From Arcicella lustrica (lineage in GTDB: Bacteria; Bacteroidota; Bacteroidia; Cytophagales; Spirosomataceae): DNA of 64,000 nucleotides. Below, piece by piece: positions 57,662-64,000 of the stretch (the stretch's first letter is position 1; the number at the start of each line of letters is the position of its first letter). The notes beneath the pieces were generated by a model. That model saw nothing but the letters and a program-made list of their open reading frames with translations, had not been told where the DNA came from and ran no database searches. The position numbers and the translations under genes were made by a program. Location of the stretch: the NCBI RefSeq assembly GCF_034930985.1, contig NZ_JAYGIM010000001.1:434001-498000 (forward strand), given 5' to 3'.

Positions 57662-58078
57662 ATGTCTTTAGCCGAATTATTAAAACAAGATTTTAGTCCT
57701 GAATTCCAATTCCAAGCCTCAAGAAGTGGCGGAGCGGGCGGACAAAATGTCAATAAAGTTGCTACTAAAGTAGAACTCCGATTCAATGTAATCAATTCCG
57801 TTTTATTAGACGAAATTCAGAAAAATACACTACAAGAAAAACTAAAAAATCAGATTAATTCTGAAGGAGAATTAATCATTGTGTCGCAAGAAGAGCGAAC
57901 ACAATTACGCAACAAATCCGTTGTGATAAAGAAATTCTATGATTTGCTCAAGAAAGCACTTTTTGTTCCTAAAAAGCGAAAAGCCAGTGAACCCACTTTT
58001 GCATCCAAGATGGATAGACTAAAAAGCAAAAAAATCGCTTCGATTAAGAAAGTGAATAGAAGAGGGATTATTTTTTAA
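57662..58078 (+). CDS. arfB: Peptidyl-tRNA hydrolase ArfB (alternative ribosome rescue)
   Basis: 138 residues. The class-I release-factor GGQ loop is present in 'ASRSGGAGGQNVNKVATKVE', and the C-terminus is a strongly basic tail ('KKRKASEPTFASKMDRLKSK', then KIASIKKVNRRG) that inserts into the mRNA channel of stalled ribosomes. There is no stop-codon-recognition domain. Length and layout match ArfB/YaeJ exactly. Monocistronic; preceded by short-word filler. Confidence 0.93.
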   Translation: MSLAELLKQDFSPEFQFQASRSGGAGGQNVNKVATKVELRFNVINSVLLDEIQKNTLQEKLKNQINSEGELIIVSQEERTQLRNKSVVIKKFYDLLKKALFVPKKRKASEPTFASKMDRLKSKKIASIKKVNRRGIIF

Positions 58079-58080
58079 TT

Positions 58081-58231
58081 TGAAAATTTGAGGATTTGAA
58101 GATTTGAAAATGATACATACTCTTAGTCAATTTGATGAGTTGCTAATTTGGAAATGAGGAATACACCATAGTTAGTTTTTAAATTAAATACCCATTTTCA
58201 AATCTTCAAATTTCCAAATCTTCAAATCAAA
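58081..58231. repeat. Family D short-word repeat with complementary arms
   Basis: A left arm of TTTGAAAATTTGAGGATTTG-type text (58081-58110) and a right arm ATTTTCAAATCTTC-type text (58194-58231) are complementary over about 30 bp, separated by about 85 bp of AT-rich sequence. Same word family as 37282-37370. Confidence 0.7.
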
Positions 58232-58251
58232 ATATCCTTCTTCAAATTAAG

Positions 58252-58259
58252 TATATTTG
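58252..58259 (+). promoter_or_regulatory. -7 promoter element of the agmatine deiminase gene
   Basis: TATATTTG matches TAnnTTTG, 19 bp before the start codon. No clear TTTG at -33; the upstream DNA is family D repeat. Confidence 0.55.
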
Positions 58260-58278
58260 CACCTTAAACAAATTAAAA

Positions 58279-59319
58279 ATGCTTACTCCAAAATCTCAAG
58301 GATATTTTTTCCCTGCCGAATGGCATCCACACGTAGCAACTTGGCTTACTTTTCCACATAACGACCACTCTTGGCAAGATGATAAATTAGCCAAAATGTA
58401 CCCTCAATATTTTAATTTCATCAAGGCAATTTCTAAAGGAGAAAAGGTTTGTTTGAATGTAAATGATGAAAAACTAAAATCATTTATTTTGAATGAATTG
58501 CCCAAATATGGTATTGATGAAACGCAAATTGAAATATTAATCAACCCAACAAATGATGCTTGGTGTAGAGACCACGGTCCAGCATTTTTGATTAATCCTG
58601 AAACCAAACAACGTATGATTGTAAATTGGGGTTATAATGCTTGGGGTGGGAAGTATCCTCCTTTTGATGATGATAATAATTTGCCTACGAAAATTGCAGC
58701 ATATCGTGGTTTGAATGCCGTTACTCCCGGAATTATTATGGAAGGTGGTTCGGTAGAATTTAACGGAGAGGGAAGTGTACTCACTAGCCGCTCGTGTTTG
58801 TTGAATCAGAATAGAAATCCACATTTGAATCAAGCTCAAATAGAACAATACTTGTGTGATTATTACGGACAAGAACAAGTGCTTTGGGTAAATGATGGCA
58901 TTGTTGGTGATGATACCGACGGTCATGTGGACGATACCGTTCGTTTTGTAAATGCCGATACAGTAGTGGCAGCAGTAGAGTATGATAAAAATGATGATAA
59001 CTACGAAGTTTTGAATGATAATTTACAGTTGCTCAAACAAATGCGTTTGGTAAATGGCAAGCAATTGAATGTAGTAGAGTTGCCAATGCCTTCGGCGGTG
59101 GTGATTGATGAATTCAGAACACCGGGTTCTTATGCTAATTTCTTGATTACCAATGCTGGTGTGATTGTTCCTACTTATCAATGTAAGAATGATGATATTG
59201 CTTTAGATATACTTTCTGGGCTTTTCAAAGACCGTCCAGTGATAGGTTTGGATGCTACCGATATTATTTGGGGACAAGGAAGTTTCCATTGTTTATCTCA
59301 GCAAGAGCCTGCGGTTTAG
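58279..59319 (+). CDS. aguA: Agmatine deiminase
   Basis: 346 residues, full length. PAD-fold enzyme converting agmatine to N-carbamoylputrescine in polyamine synthesis. Motifs: 'FFPAEWHPHVATWLTFPHND', 'DAWCRDHGPAFLIN', 'VNWGYNAWGGKYPPFDDDN', 'MEGGSVEFNGEGSVLTS', 'DDTDGHVDDTVRFV', and the catalytic Cys near the end in 'GQGSFHCLSQQEPA'. A partner N-carbamoylputrescine amidase (aguB) is not next to it. A bacterial peptidyl-arginine deiminase role is less likely because there is no signal peptide. Confidence 0.92.
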   Translation: MLTPKSQGYFFPAEWHPHVATWLTFPHNDHSWQDDKLAKMYPQYFNFIKAISKGEKVCLNVNDEKLKSFILNELPKYGIDETQIEILINPTNDAWCRDHGPAFLINPETKQRMIVNWGYNAWGGKYPPFDDDNNLPTKIAAYRGLNAVTPGIIMEGGSVEFNGEGSVLTSRSCLLNQNRNPHLNQAQIEQYLCDYYGQEQVLWVNDGIVGDDTDGHVDDTVRFVNADTVVAAVEYDKNDDNYEVLNDNLQLLKQMRLVNGKQLNVVELPMPSAVVIDEFRTPGSYANFLITNAGVIVPTYQCKNDDIALDILSGLFKDRPVIGLDATDIIWGQGSFHCLSQQEPAV

Positions 59320-59934
59320 TTTTTTGACTTTAAGATTTTAGGAAGCAAGACCTAAGATGAAAGACTAAAAGATTAGAGGTTTCAGGATGTTAGGGAAGTT
59401 CCTTTATATGCACTCTGAGTGCATTAGAGTTCGCTTGGAGTGATCTTACATAGCACTCCGAGTGCATTAGAGTTCACTTAGATTGGTCTTTTATAGCACT
59501 CTGAGTGCATTAGAGTTCACTTAGATTGGTCTTTTATAGCACTCCGAGTGCACTAGAGTTCACTCAAATTGGTCTTGTATAGCACTCTGAGTGCATTAGA
59601 GTTCACTCAAAGTGGTCTTGTATAGTACTCCGAGTGCATTAGAGTTTACTTTGAGTGGTCTTACAGGTCACTCCGAGTGCATTAGTAAGGGTTTTGGAAA
59701 AATTGATGAAAAATTTTAAGGTGAAGTAGAATTGGGAGGAATAGAATGGAGGATTTCTGTTTGCCACAAGCTAAATGCTATTTTTGATATTTAGCTTGTG
59801 TGGATAAGGAATTTATTTTTAAATTTATGTATTGGCTAATCTGCTTAAAAGAGTAAAAAGCTTACTTAAAATCAAAATTAATTGTTTTACCAATCTTCAA
59901 GATACTTTAATACATACCTTAACATTTTACAAAC
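59320..59934. other. Gene-free stretch (615 bp) with the family C array
   Basis: Contains 'gactttaagattttagg..gactaaaagatta' short-word filler at 59325-59390, the 43-bp array at 59408-59685, and AT-rich spacer to 59934. No ORF or RNA gene recognised. Confidence 0.6.
59408..59685. repeat. 43-bp tandem array, family C
   Basis: Seven copies at a strict 43-bp spacing: the GCACT landmark falls at 59410, 59453, 59496, 59539, 59582, 59625 (as GTACT) and 59668 (as TCACT). Each unit contains the palindrome GCACTCTGAGTGC or GCACTCCGAGTGC, followed by ATTAGAGTTCAC and a more variable AT-rich half with TTGGTCTT. Not seen elsewhere in the window. Confidence 0.9.
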
Positions 59935-60540
59935 ATGAAAACTACCTACACAAATTTCGAAATCACCGTTGAGAATCTATTCGGAGATAACCTTGTTTCA
60001 TTTGAAATTACAGCTCATCAAGAGGGTAAATCAGGACGTTTTAGTGTGTTCTTCCATTCGTTTATCCCTTTTTTGAAAAAGCATTACCCTGAGCAAGGAA
60101 AATACATCCAACAAATCAGAAAATCTTTGGGTGGGTATGGTCCTAAAGAGGAAGAAGTACTTGCTGTATTACAAGATGAAGACTTTGACTTTGAACAATA
60201 TTTCATTTTATTTGTTGAAAAAAACTACAATATAGAAGCTGAAATAGCGAGACAAACCAACCTAAGAAATACTCCAGAGACGGAAGAAGAAAAAGCTGAT
60301 TTTAGAGCGTTCTTTAGTAAATTTGAGGCACTCATTCCTAAAAATCCTATTAATAAGAGTAAGTTTTTAGATACTTTGGAGCAAGTGGTACTTGCACATT
60401 TAATTGATAATTATCTTGAATTGACCAATGCTGAACCAGAAGATATTAAAAAACTGAATAGAATACTTGGAGAATATATTCCTAAATTAGGATATGATTT
60501 GATAGACCATATTGAAGACATTCGAAATAGAGATGCTTAA
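59935..60540 (+). CDS. Conserved-looking acidic cytosolic protein, function unknown
   Basis: 201 residues, no signal peptide. N-terminal 50 residues look beta-rich ('YTNFEITVENLFGDNLVSFE'), the rest is helical and strongly acidic ('LGGYGPKEEEVLAVLQDEDF', 'NTPETEEEKADFRAFFSKFE'). No motif I recognise. It precedes a TSUP permease gene by 52 bp in the same direction, so they may form an operon. The family C array lies 250 bp upstream. Confidence 0.65.
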   Translation: MKTTYTNFEITVENLFGDNLVSFEITAHQEGKSGRFSVFFHSFIPFLKKHYPEQGKYIQQIRKSLGGYGPKEEEVLAVLQDEDFDFEQYFILFVEKNYNIEAEIARQTNLRNTPETEEEKADFRAFFSKFEALIPKNPINKSKFLDTLEQVVLAHLIDNYLELTNAEPEDIKKLNRILGEYIPKLGYDLIDHIEDIRNRDA

Positions 60541-60592
60541 TATTGATGACAGATTTGTCTGGCAACAATATGAAAAACCAAAACCCTAATAA

Positions 60593-61372
60593 ATGCCCAT
60601 ACACGATATTACACTTCAAACTTTATTATTACTTTCTTGTTTTGCTTTTTTAGCTGGTTTTATAGACGCCATTGTTGGCGGAGGAGGTTTGATCCAATTA
60701 CCTGCTTTGTTGATTTTTCTTCCACAATATGCTATTCCTACCATTATTGGTACGCATAAATTAGCATCGGTTTCTGGCACTTTGGTAGCGGCTTCACAAT
60801 ATATCCGACAAGTAAAAGTAGATTGGAAGGTAATGGTTCCGTCTATTATTGCCACAGGATTATTTGCTTTGATGGGAGCGAGGTTGGTTACTTCTTTGGA
60901 TAAAAATGTGTTAAAACCTATTATTCTAGTATTATTAGTCTTGGTGCTAATTTATACCTTTTTGAAAAAAGATTTAGGGACAAACCATACACCCAAATAC
61001 ATCGGTAAAAAGTTTTTAGTTGGTGGATTGTTGACTGGGGCTATTTTAGGTTTTTATGATGGATTTTTTGGACCCGGTATGGGAAGTTTTTTAATCTTTG
61101 CCTTTGTATCAATTTTTGGTTTAGATTTTCTTCATGCCTCAGCTTATGCCAAAATATTAAATTGTGCTTCTAATATTCCAGCCATCATTTTCTTTATGTC
61201 ATCTGGTGATGTACTTTTTGAGGTCGCCATTCCTTTAGGTATTGCTAATATTATCGGTTCAGTAATAGGCACTAAATTGGCTTTATTAAAAGGTAGCTCT
61301 TTTGTAAGAATCTTTTTTCTAATTGTTGTAACGGGTGTAATTGCAAGGTTTGCTTATGATATTTGGAAATGA
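60593..61372 (+). CDS. TSUP (TauE/SafE) family permease
   Basis: 259 residues, about eight membrane helices in two repeats. Repeat one has 'GFIDAIVGGGGLIQLPALLI', repeat two 'GFYDGFFGPGMGSFLIFAFV'; both are hallmarks of the YfcA-like branch. It transports sulfur-containing or organic anions, substrate unknown. It differs from the N-terminally extended TSUP protein at 6609. A terminator follows directly. Confidence 0.9.
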   Translation: MPIHDITLQTLLLLSCFAFLAGFIDAIVGGGGLIQLPALLIFLPQYAIPTIIGTHKLASVSGTLVAASQYIRQVKVDWKVMVPSIIATGLFALMGARLVTSLDKNVLKPIILVLLVLVLIYTFLKKDLGTNHTPKYIGKKFLVGGLLTGAILGFYDGFFGPGMGSFLIFAFVSIFGLDFLHASAYAKILNCASNIPAIIFFMSSGDVLFEVAIPLGIANIIGSVIGTKLALLKGSSFVRIFFLIVVTGVIARFAYDIWK

Positions 61373-61405
61373 AAAAGCCTTGCTATTGGTATTAACAAGG
61401 CTTTT
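61373..61405. terminator. Hairpin terminator
   Basis: AAAAGCCTTG / CAAGGCTTTT perfect 10-bp stem directly after the TSUP stop, between convergent genes, with AAAA and TTTT edges serving both strands. Confidence 0.9.
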
Positions 61406-61415
61406 AATTTGATGG

Positions 61416-62663
61416 TTATTTGCATTGATAAACATAATCAATATTTCGTCGTTTTATACTACTCCCAGTAAAAGTCTCTTCGCTAGATAAAATATAGCCT
61501 TTGCTATCAAAAGTATAAACAACTGCGGATTGTGTACTTACTGTTCCTAATGGGTCATAATAAATTAGTTTTGTTCGATGATTTTTATTATTTGCTCCAA
61601 AGCTAAGGTTACCATAATTAAATGGATAGACGACCTTTGTCTTGATTGCATTGAATGTCCAAGTTGTGAATTCATTGATTAAATACCTACTTGTACTTTC
61701 GTCGGTATAAAAGAGTTTAATGTAATTTCCATTGAGGTACTCTGCTTCATAAATGGTAAAACGGCTCTCAAATTTCTCTCCATTAGTAGCGTCATAAAAA
61801 AACTTAGTGGTTTTAATGTTATTTCCATTCGTATCATAAGTCTCATTATCAACCTCACTAGGGAAATTATCCTGTCCAGAATAATAATATTCTCTTTTAT
61901 TTACTCTTCCATTTTTATCACAATATACTTTAGAATAATGCTGGCTATTTCTAAGAATGGTTACATAAGGCTTTATATCAGAGCCAAGGTTAGCCTTATT
62001 TTCCAAATAAGTATATTTTACATTAAATACAGCACTATCTGATAATCGTAAGGTTTTAACATTCAATTCAGCCAGTGTATGTTCATCACTGTAAGTATGA
62101 GTATATTCGTTTACAGTAGATTCATTGATATTCGTGTAGGTTTTAAGCAAACAATCTGGCGTTCCGTTTGTACTTAGAATACTCTGTAGAGATTTGTACT
62201 GTAGGGTTCGGGAGTATTTTGTGATTTTATCAGTTGTAAGTAATTTATTAAACTCATCAATGATTGTTTTCAAGCCATTTTCATCTTCACTAATTTCTAA
62301 TATCCCATCTTTTAATGTAACACTTAATTGCATGTATTTTTCAGTATTCTTACTAATTATGAGAGATTTTCCAGATACCATATAAGTAAAATTTACGCCA
62401 TCCATTGTACCCGTGCCACCTTCTCTAAAAACCCAAGTGCTTATTCTTGTGATATGCTGAGTAGCTCCATTGGCGCTGATTGATAAATCATCGGTTAAAT
62501 CTATTGTTTTGCCACCAACAGTTGCAGCGCCATTAGCACTTTGAAATTTCCATGTTCCAGCGATATTCTGAGTAGGAGTAATTTCTTCAACAAGCTTTGT
62601 GGTACATGAAATTGAAATAAGTAAAACAATGCATAAAGCGATGTGTACAGATTTAGTAAGCAT
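61416..62663 (-). CDS. Lipoprotein of unknown function with lipocalin-like start
   Basis: 415 residues from the internal Met (MLTKSVHIALC); the longer ORF to 62714 would place 17 residues before the signal peptide. Lipobox 'LISISCTTK'. Residues about 30-120 ('IAGTWKFQSANGAATVGGKT', 'SLIISKNTEKYMQL') resemble lipocalin-like domains of Bacteroidota lipoproteins. The C-terminal half consists of YD-type hairpins ('VYCDKNGRVNKREYYYSGQD', 'TYDTNGNNIKTTKFFYD'), similar in style to the lipoprotein at 54016. Function unknown. Confidence 0.75.
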   Translation of the reverse strand: MLTKSVHIALCIVLLISISCTTKLVEEITPTQNIAGTWKFQSANGAATVGGKTIDLTDDLSISANGATQHITRISTWVFREGGTGTMDGVNFTYMVSGKSLIISKNTEKYMQLSVTLKDGILEISEDENGLKTIIDEFNKLLTTDKITKYSRTLQYKSLQSILSTNGTPDCLLKTYTNINESTVNEYTHTYSDEHTLAELNVKTLRLSDSAVFNVKYTYLENKANLGSDIKPYVTILRNSQHYSKVYCDKNGRVNKREYYYSGQDNFPSEVDNETYDTNGNNIKTTKFFYDATNGEKFESRFTIYEAEYLNGNYIKLFYTDESTSRYLINEFTTWTFNAIKTKVVYPFNYGNLSFGANNKNHRTKLIYYDPLGTVSTQSAVVYTFDSKGYILSSEETFTGSSIKRRNIDYVYQCK

Positions 62664-62889
62664 ATAGATATTGATTTTAATTTGGGAATCTTTTTTGGAA
62701 ATGAGGACTTCCAAGCCTAAATAGATTGGAATGCGGTATGTGTATTTTCAACACAGAAAAAACGCTATTTAGTTTTGTGAATAACTTACTGAGAATCTCC
62801 ACGAAAGCTGGTTTGGTTACTATTATCGTTGGATTTATTTTGAGATGTGAGGGAGTATATGTTCTGTAGAGATTTTAGGAGAAAACAAA

Positions 62890-62922
62890 AAAAGCCTTTC
62901 TGCATATTGCAAAAAGGCTTTT
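62890..62922 (-). terminator. Terminator of tRNA-Arg
   Basis: AAAAGCCTTT / AAAGGCTTTT stem with a 13-base loop, six bases beyond the tRNA 3' end; the minus strand continues with a T-rich run. Confidence 0.88.
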
Positions 62923-62927
62923 GGGAG

Positions 62928-63001
62928 TGGTCTCGTAGGGATTCGAACCCCAAACCTCCTGATCCGTAGTCAGGTGCTCTATCCAATTGAGCTACGAAAC
63001 C
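62928..63001 (-). tRNA. tRNA-Arg (anticodon ACG)
   Basis: 74 bases including the discriminator A. Acceptor arms GGTTTCG and CGAGACC pair fully (one G-U). D arm GCTC/GAGC with AATTGGATA loop. The anticodon arm CCTGA-CTACGGA-TCAGG gives anticodon ACG, which is normally edited to ICG to read CGU/CGC/CGA. T arm TGGGG-TTCGAAT-CCCTA. CCA is not encoded. Confidence 0.96.
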
Positions 63002-63174
63002 GTATTATTTTAATCTTTTTTCCCGTTGTTTGGGACTGCAAAGGTAGTAGGTTATTTTTCTAATCCAAAACAAAAAAGTAGAAAAATTTAAACTTTTTTG
63101 TAAGCTTCTGATTTTTAATAGTTTAAAAATAGATTTTTTTTACTGATTTAGAAGGAATAAGAAATTAAGTAAAA

Positions 63175-63206
63175 AATACCTCACTTACTTCGGTAAGTGA
63201 GGTATT
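63175..63206 (-). terminator. Hairpin with UUCG-type tetraloop
   Basis: AATACCTCACTTAC and its complement form a 14-bp perfect stem closed by C(TTCG)G on the plus strand. On the minus strand TTTTTTACTT follows, so it can terminate the ABC-F transcript coming from 63312. Confidence 0.85.
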
Positions 63207-63235
63207 CTACATATTACAAAAAGCCTTTTTAGTTG

Positions 63236-63279
63236 TGGTCTCGTAGGGATTTGAACCCCAAATCTACTGATTTGTAATT
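63236..63279 (-). pseudogene. Truncated tRNA copy (3' half only)
   Basis: The 3' half of a tRNA: acceptor 3' strand CGAGACC, T arm with TTCAAAT loop and part of the anticodon arm. It closely follows the intact tRNA-Arg 240 bp away, including the adjoining CAAAAAGCC-type terminator text and GTGGTCTCG. The D arm and 5' acceptor strand are missing; instead CCGAAATCCGA filler (family E) begins. The anticodon region has drifted (ACG to ACA). It cannot make a functional tRNA. Confidence 0.8.
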
Positions 63280-63311
63280 GCCGAAATCCGATAACCGAAA
63301 TCCGACATCAA

Positions 63312-64000
63312 TTAATATATTTTCTCTTTCTGCTCTTTTACTTTTGCATCAGTGATATAGTCATCAAAGTTCATCAACTTGTCTAAATAGCCTTTTGAAC
63401 CAAGTTCAAGGATACGGTTGGCTACTGTCTGAGTAAGTTGGTGGTCATGACAAGTAAATAAAATAGTTCCTGTAAAATCAACCATCCCGTTGTTCAAAGC
63501 GGTAATTGATTCTAAGTCTAAGTGGTTGGTTGGTTCATCAAAAATGGCAACATTAGCGCCCGAAAGCATCATTCTTGAGAACATACAACGTTGTTTTTCA
63601 CCCCCAGAAATTACTGTACATTTTTTCAAAGCTTCATCGCCTGAGAATAACATTCTTCCCAAGAATCCACGAATAAATGATTCATCTTTTTCTGTAGAAT
63701 ATTGACGTAACCAATCTACTAAATTCAAAGAACTATCTTCAAAATACTTGGCATTGTCGTTAGGTAAATAAGATTGGGTTGTAGTTACTCCCCATTTATA
63801 TGTCCCTTCATCGGCAGTACGTTCGCCCATTAAAACATCGAACAAAGCACTTACAGCCAAAGAATCACGAGAAAGTACTGCTAATTTATCGCCTTTTGTT
63901 AAAGTAAATGATACGTCTTTGAATAAGTAACCGCCTTCAGGATTTTTTACTGATAAGCCTTCAACTGATAATAATTGGTCACCTGCTTCACGTTCTGGCT
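63312..64000 (-). CDS. ABC-F family ATPase (YbiT-like), 3' part only
   Basis: The reading frame remains open to the end of the window, so the 5' part is missing. About 230 C-terminal residues are present, covering the second ATPase domain: signature 'ISGGEKQRCMFSRMML', Walker B 'VAIFDEPTNHLDLESI', switch 'LFTCHDHQLTQ'. The segment 'YKWGVTTTQSYLPNDN' and 'LVDWLRQYSTEKDESFIRGF' typify the YbiT-like subgroup. The Walker A of this second domain is degenerate (AVLSRDSLAVSALFDVL), as I recall for this subgroup. Soluble translation-associated ABC protein without membrane domain. Ends in family E filler. Confidence 0.9.
   Translation of the reverse strand, partial: PEREAGDQLLSVEGLSVKNPEGGYLFKDVSFTLTKGDKLAVLSRDSLAVSALFDVLMGERTADEGTYKWGVTTTQSYLPNDNAKYFEDSSLNLVDWLRQYSTEKDESFIRGFLGRMLFSGDEALKKCTVISGGEKQRCMFSRMMLSGANVAIFDEPTNHLDLESITALNNGMVDFTGTILFTCHDHQLTQTVANRILELGSKGYLDKLMNFDDYITDAKVKEQKEKIY

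Noticed and set aside
63236..63279. Second functional tRNA gene
   Set aside because: The 5' half (D arm and 5' acceptor strand) is absent and the anticodon stem cannot form.

Overview
The window is AT-rich, ordinary bacterial chromosome that I assign to the phylum Bacteroidota, probably the order Cytophagales (Flectobacillus, Arcicella or Emticicia-like genera would fit; genus-level placement is a guess). The evidence is the TTTG / TAnnTTTG promoter type (clear before 6609, 19775, 36083 and 58279), start codons with little Shine-Dalgarno sequence, TonB/carboxypeptidase-regulatory-domain proteins, a ChrB-AraC regulator, DUF4202, a CPBP-DUF2007-CdsA gene order, and NarL-type kinase/regulator pairs. 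No ribosomal RNA, prophage, CRISPR array, transposase or plasmid gene was found.

Region by region. 0-9.5 kb: a multi-PAS histidine-kinase-like protein without an ATPase domain, a DUF4202 protein, a leftward chromate-resistance operon (ChrB-AraC fusion regulator, ChrA, a 54-residue ORF starting directly after the chrA stop codon, an outer-membrane protein) divergent from a TSUP anion exporter, and an MsbA-like ABC exporter. 9.5-13.2 kb: a five-gene sensory locus (two related small proteins of unknown function, a multi-pass membrane protein, a HisKA_3 kinase, a LuxR-type regulator) behind a helically phased CCCCGTATT repeat; this is my main candidate for an undescribed system. 13.2-21.2 kb: housekeeping (acyl-ACP thioesterase, cdsA, CPBP protease, dusB, EamA transporter, biotin carrier, pyrH, frr). 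21.2-30.3 kb: accessory genes (TetX-like flavin monooxygenase with AraC regulator, DUF2075 nuclease-helicase beside a structured non-coding element, patatin, DUF1016 nuclease, NAD(P)-binding protein) plus the polyprenyl synthase gene. 30.5-35 kb: a TonB-type receptor with an OmpR-type two-component system upstream. 35-44.6 kb: a RES/ParS toxin-antitoxin pair, metZ-like gene, nuoH, miaA, a 33-residue membrane peptide, a degenerate TrpF-like protein, mnmA, an ArsR/old-yellow-enzyme pair, a divergent peptide deformylase and a class IV aminotransferase. 44.6-52.6 kb: a membrane protein plus a 1035-residue exported TPR protein, a Fic protein, an SGNH lipoprotein and small membrane proteins. 52.9-64 kb: pdhB, lipoproteins, a methyltransferase, an orphan antitoxin-like protein, dinB, arfB, agmatine deiminase, a second TSUP permease, tRNA-Arg(ACG) with a truncated tRNA copy, and the 3' part of an ABC-F gene running off the window.

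The most distinctive non-coding feature is a set of five intergenic tandem arrays of three sequence families (25.6, 29.4, 44.6, 50.1 and 59.4 kb). Families A and B each occur twice, in opposite orientation and about 19-21 kb apart. Their periods are 42, 21 and 43 bp, close to whole numbers of DNA helical turns, and each unit carries a short palindrome. In addition, many intergenic gaps are filled with short-word repeats (CTTCAAAT-type and CCGAAATC-type), which often form long hairpins between genes. Most operon ends carry clear hairpin terminators, frequently bidirectional.
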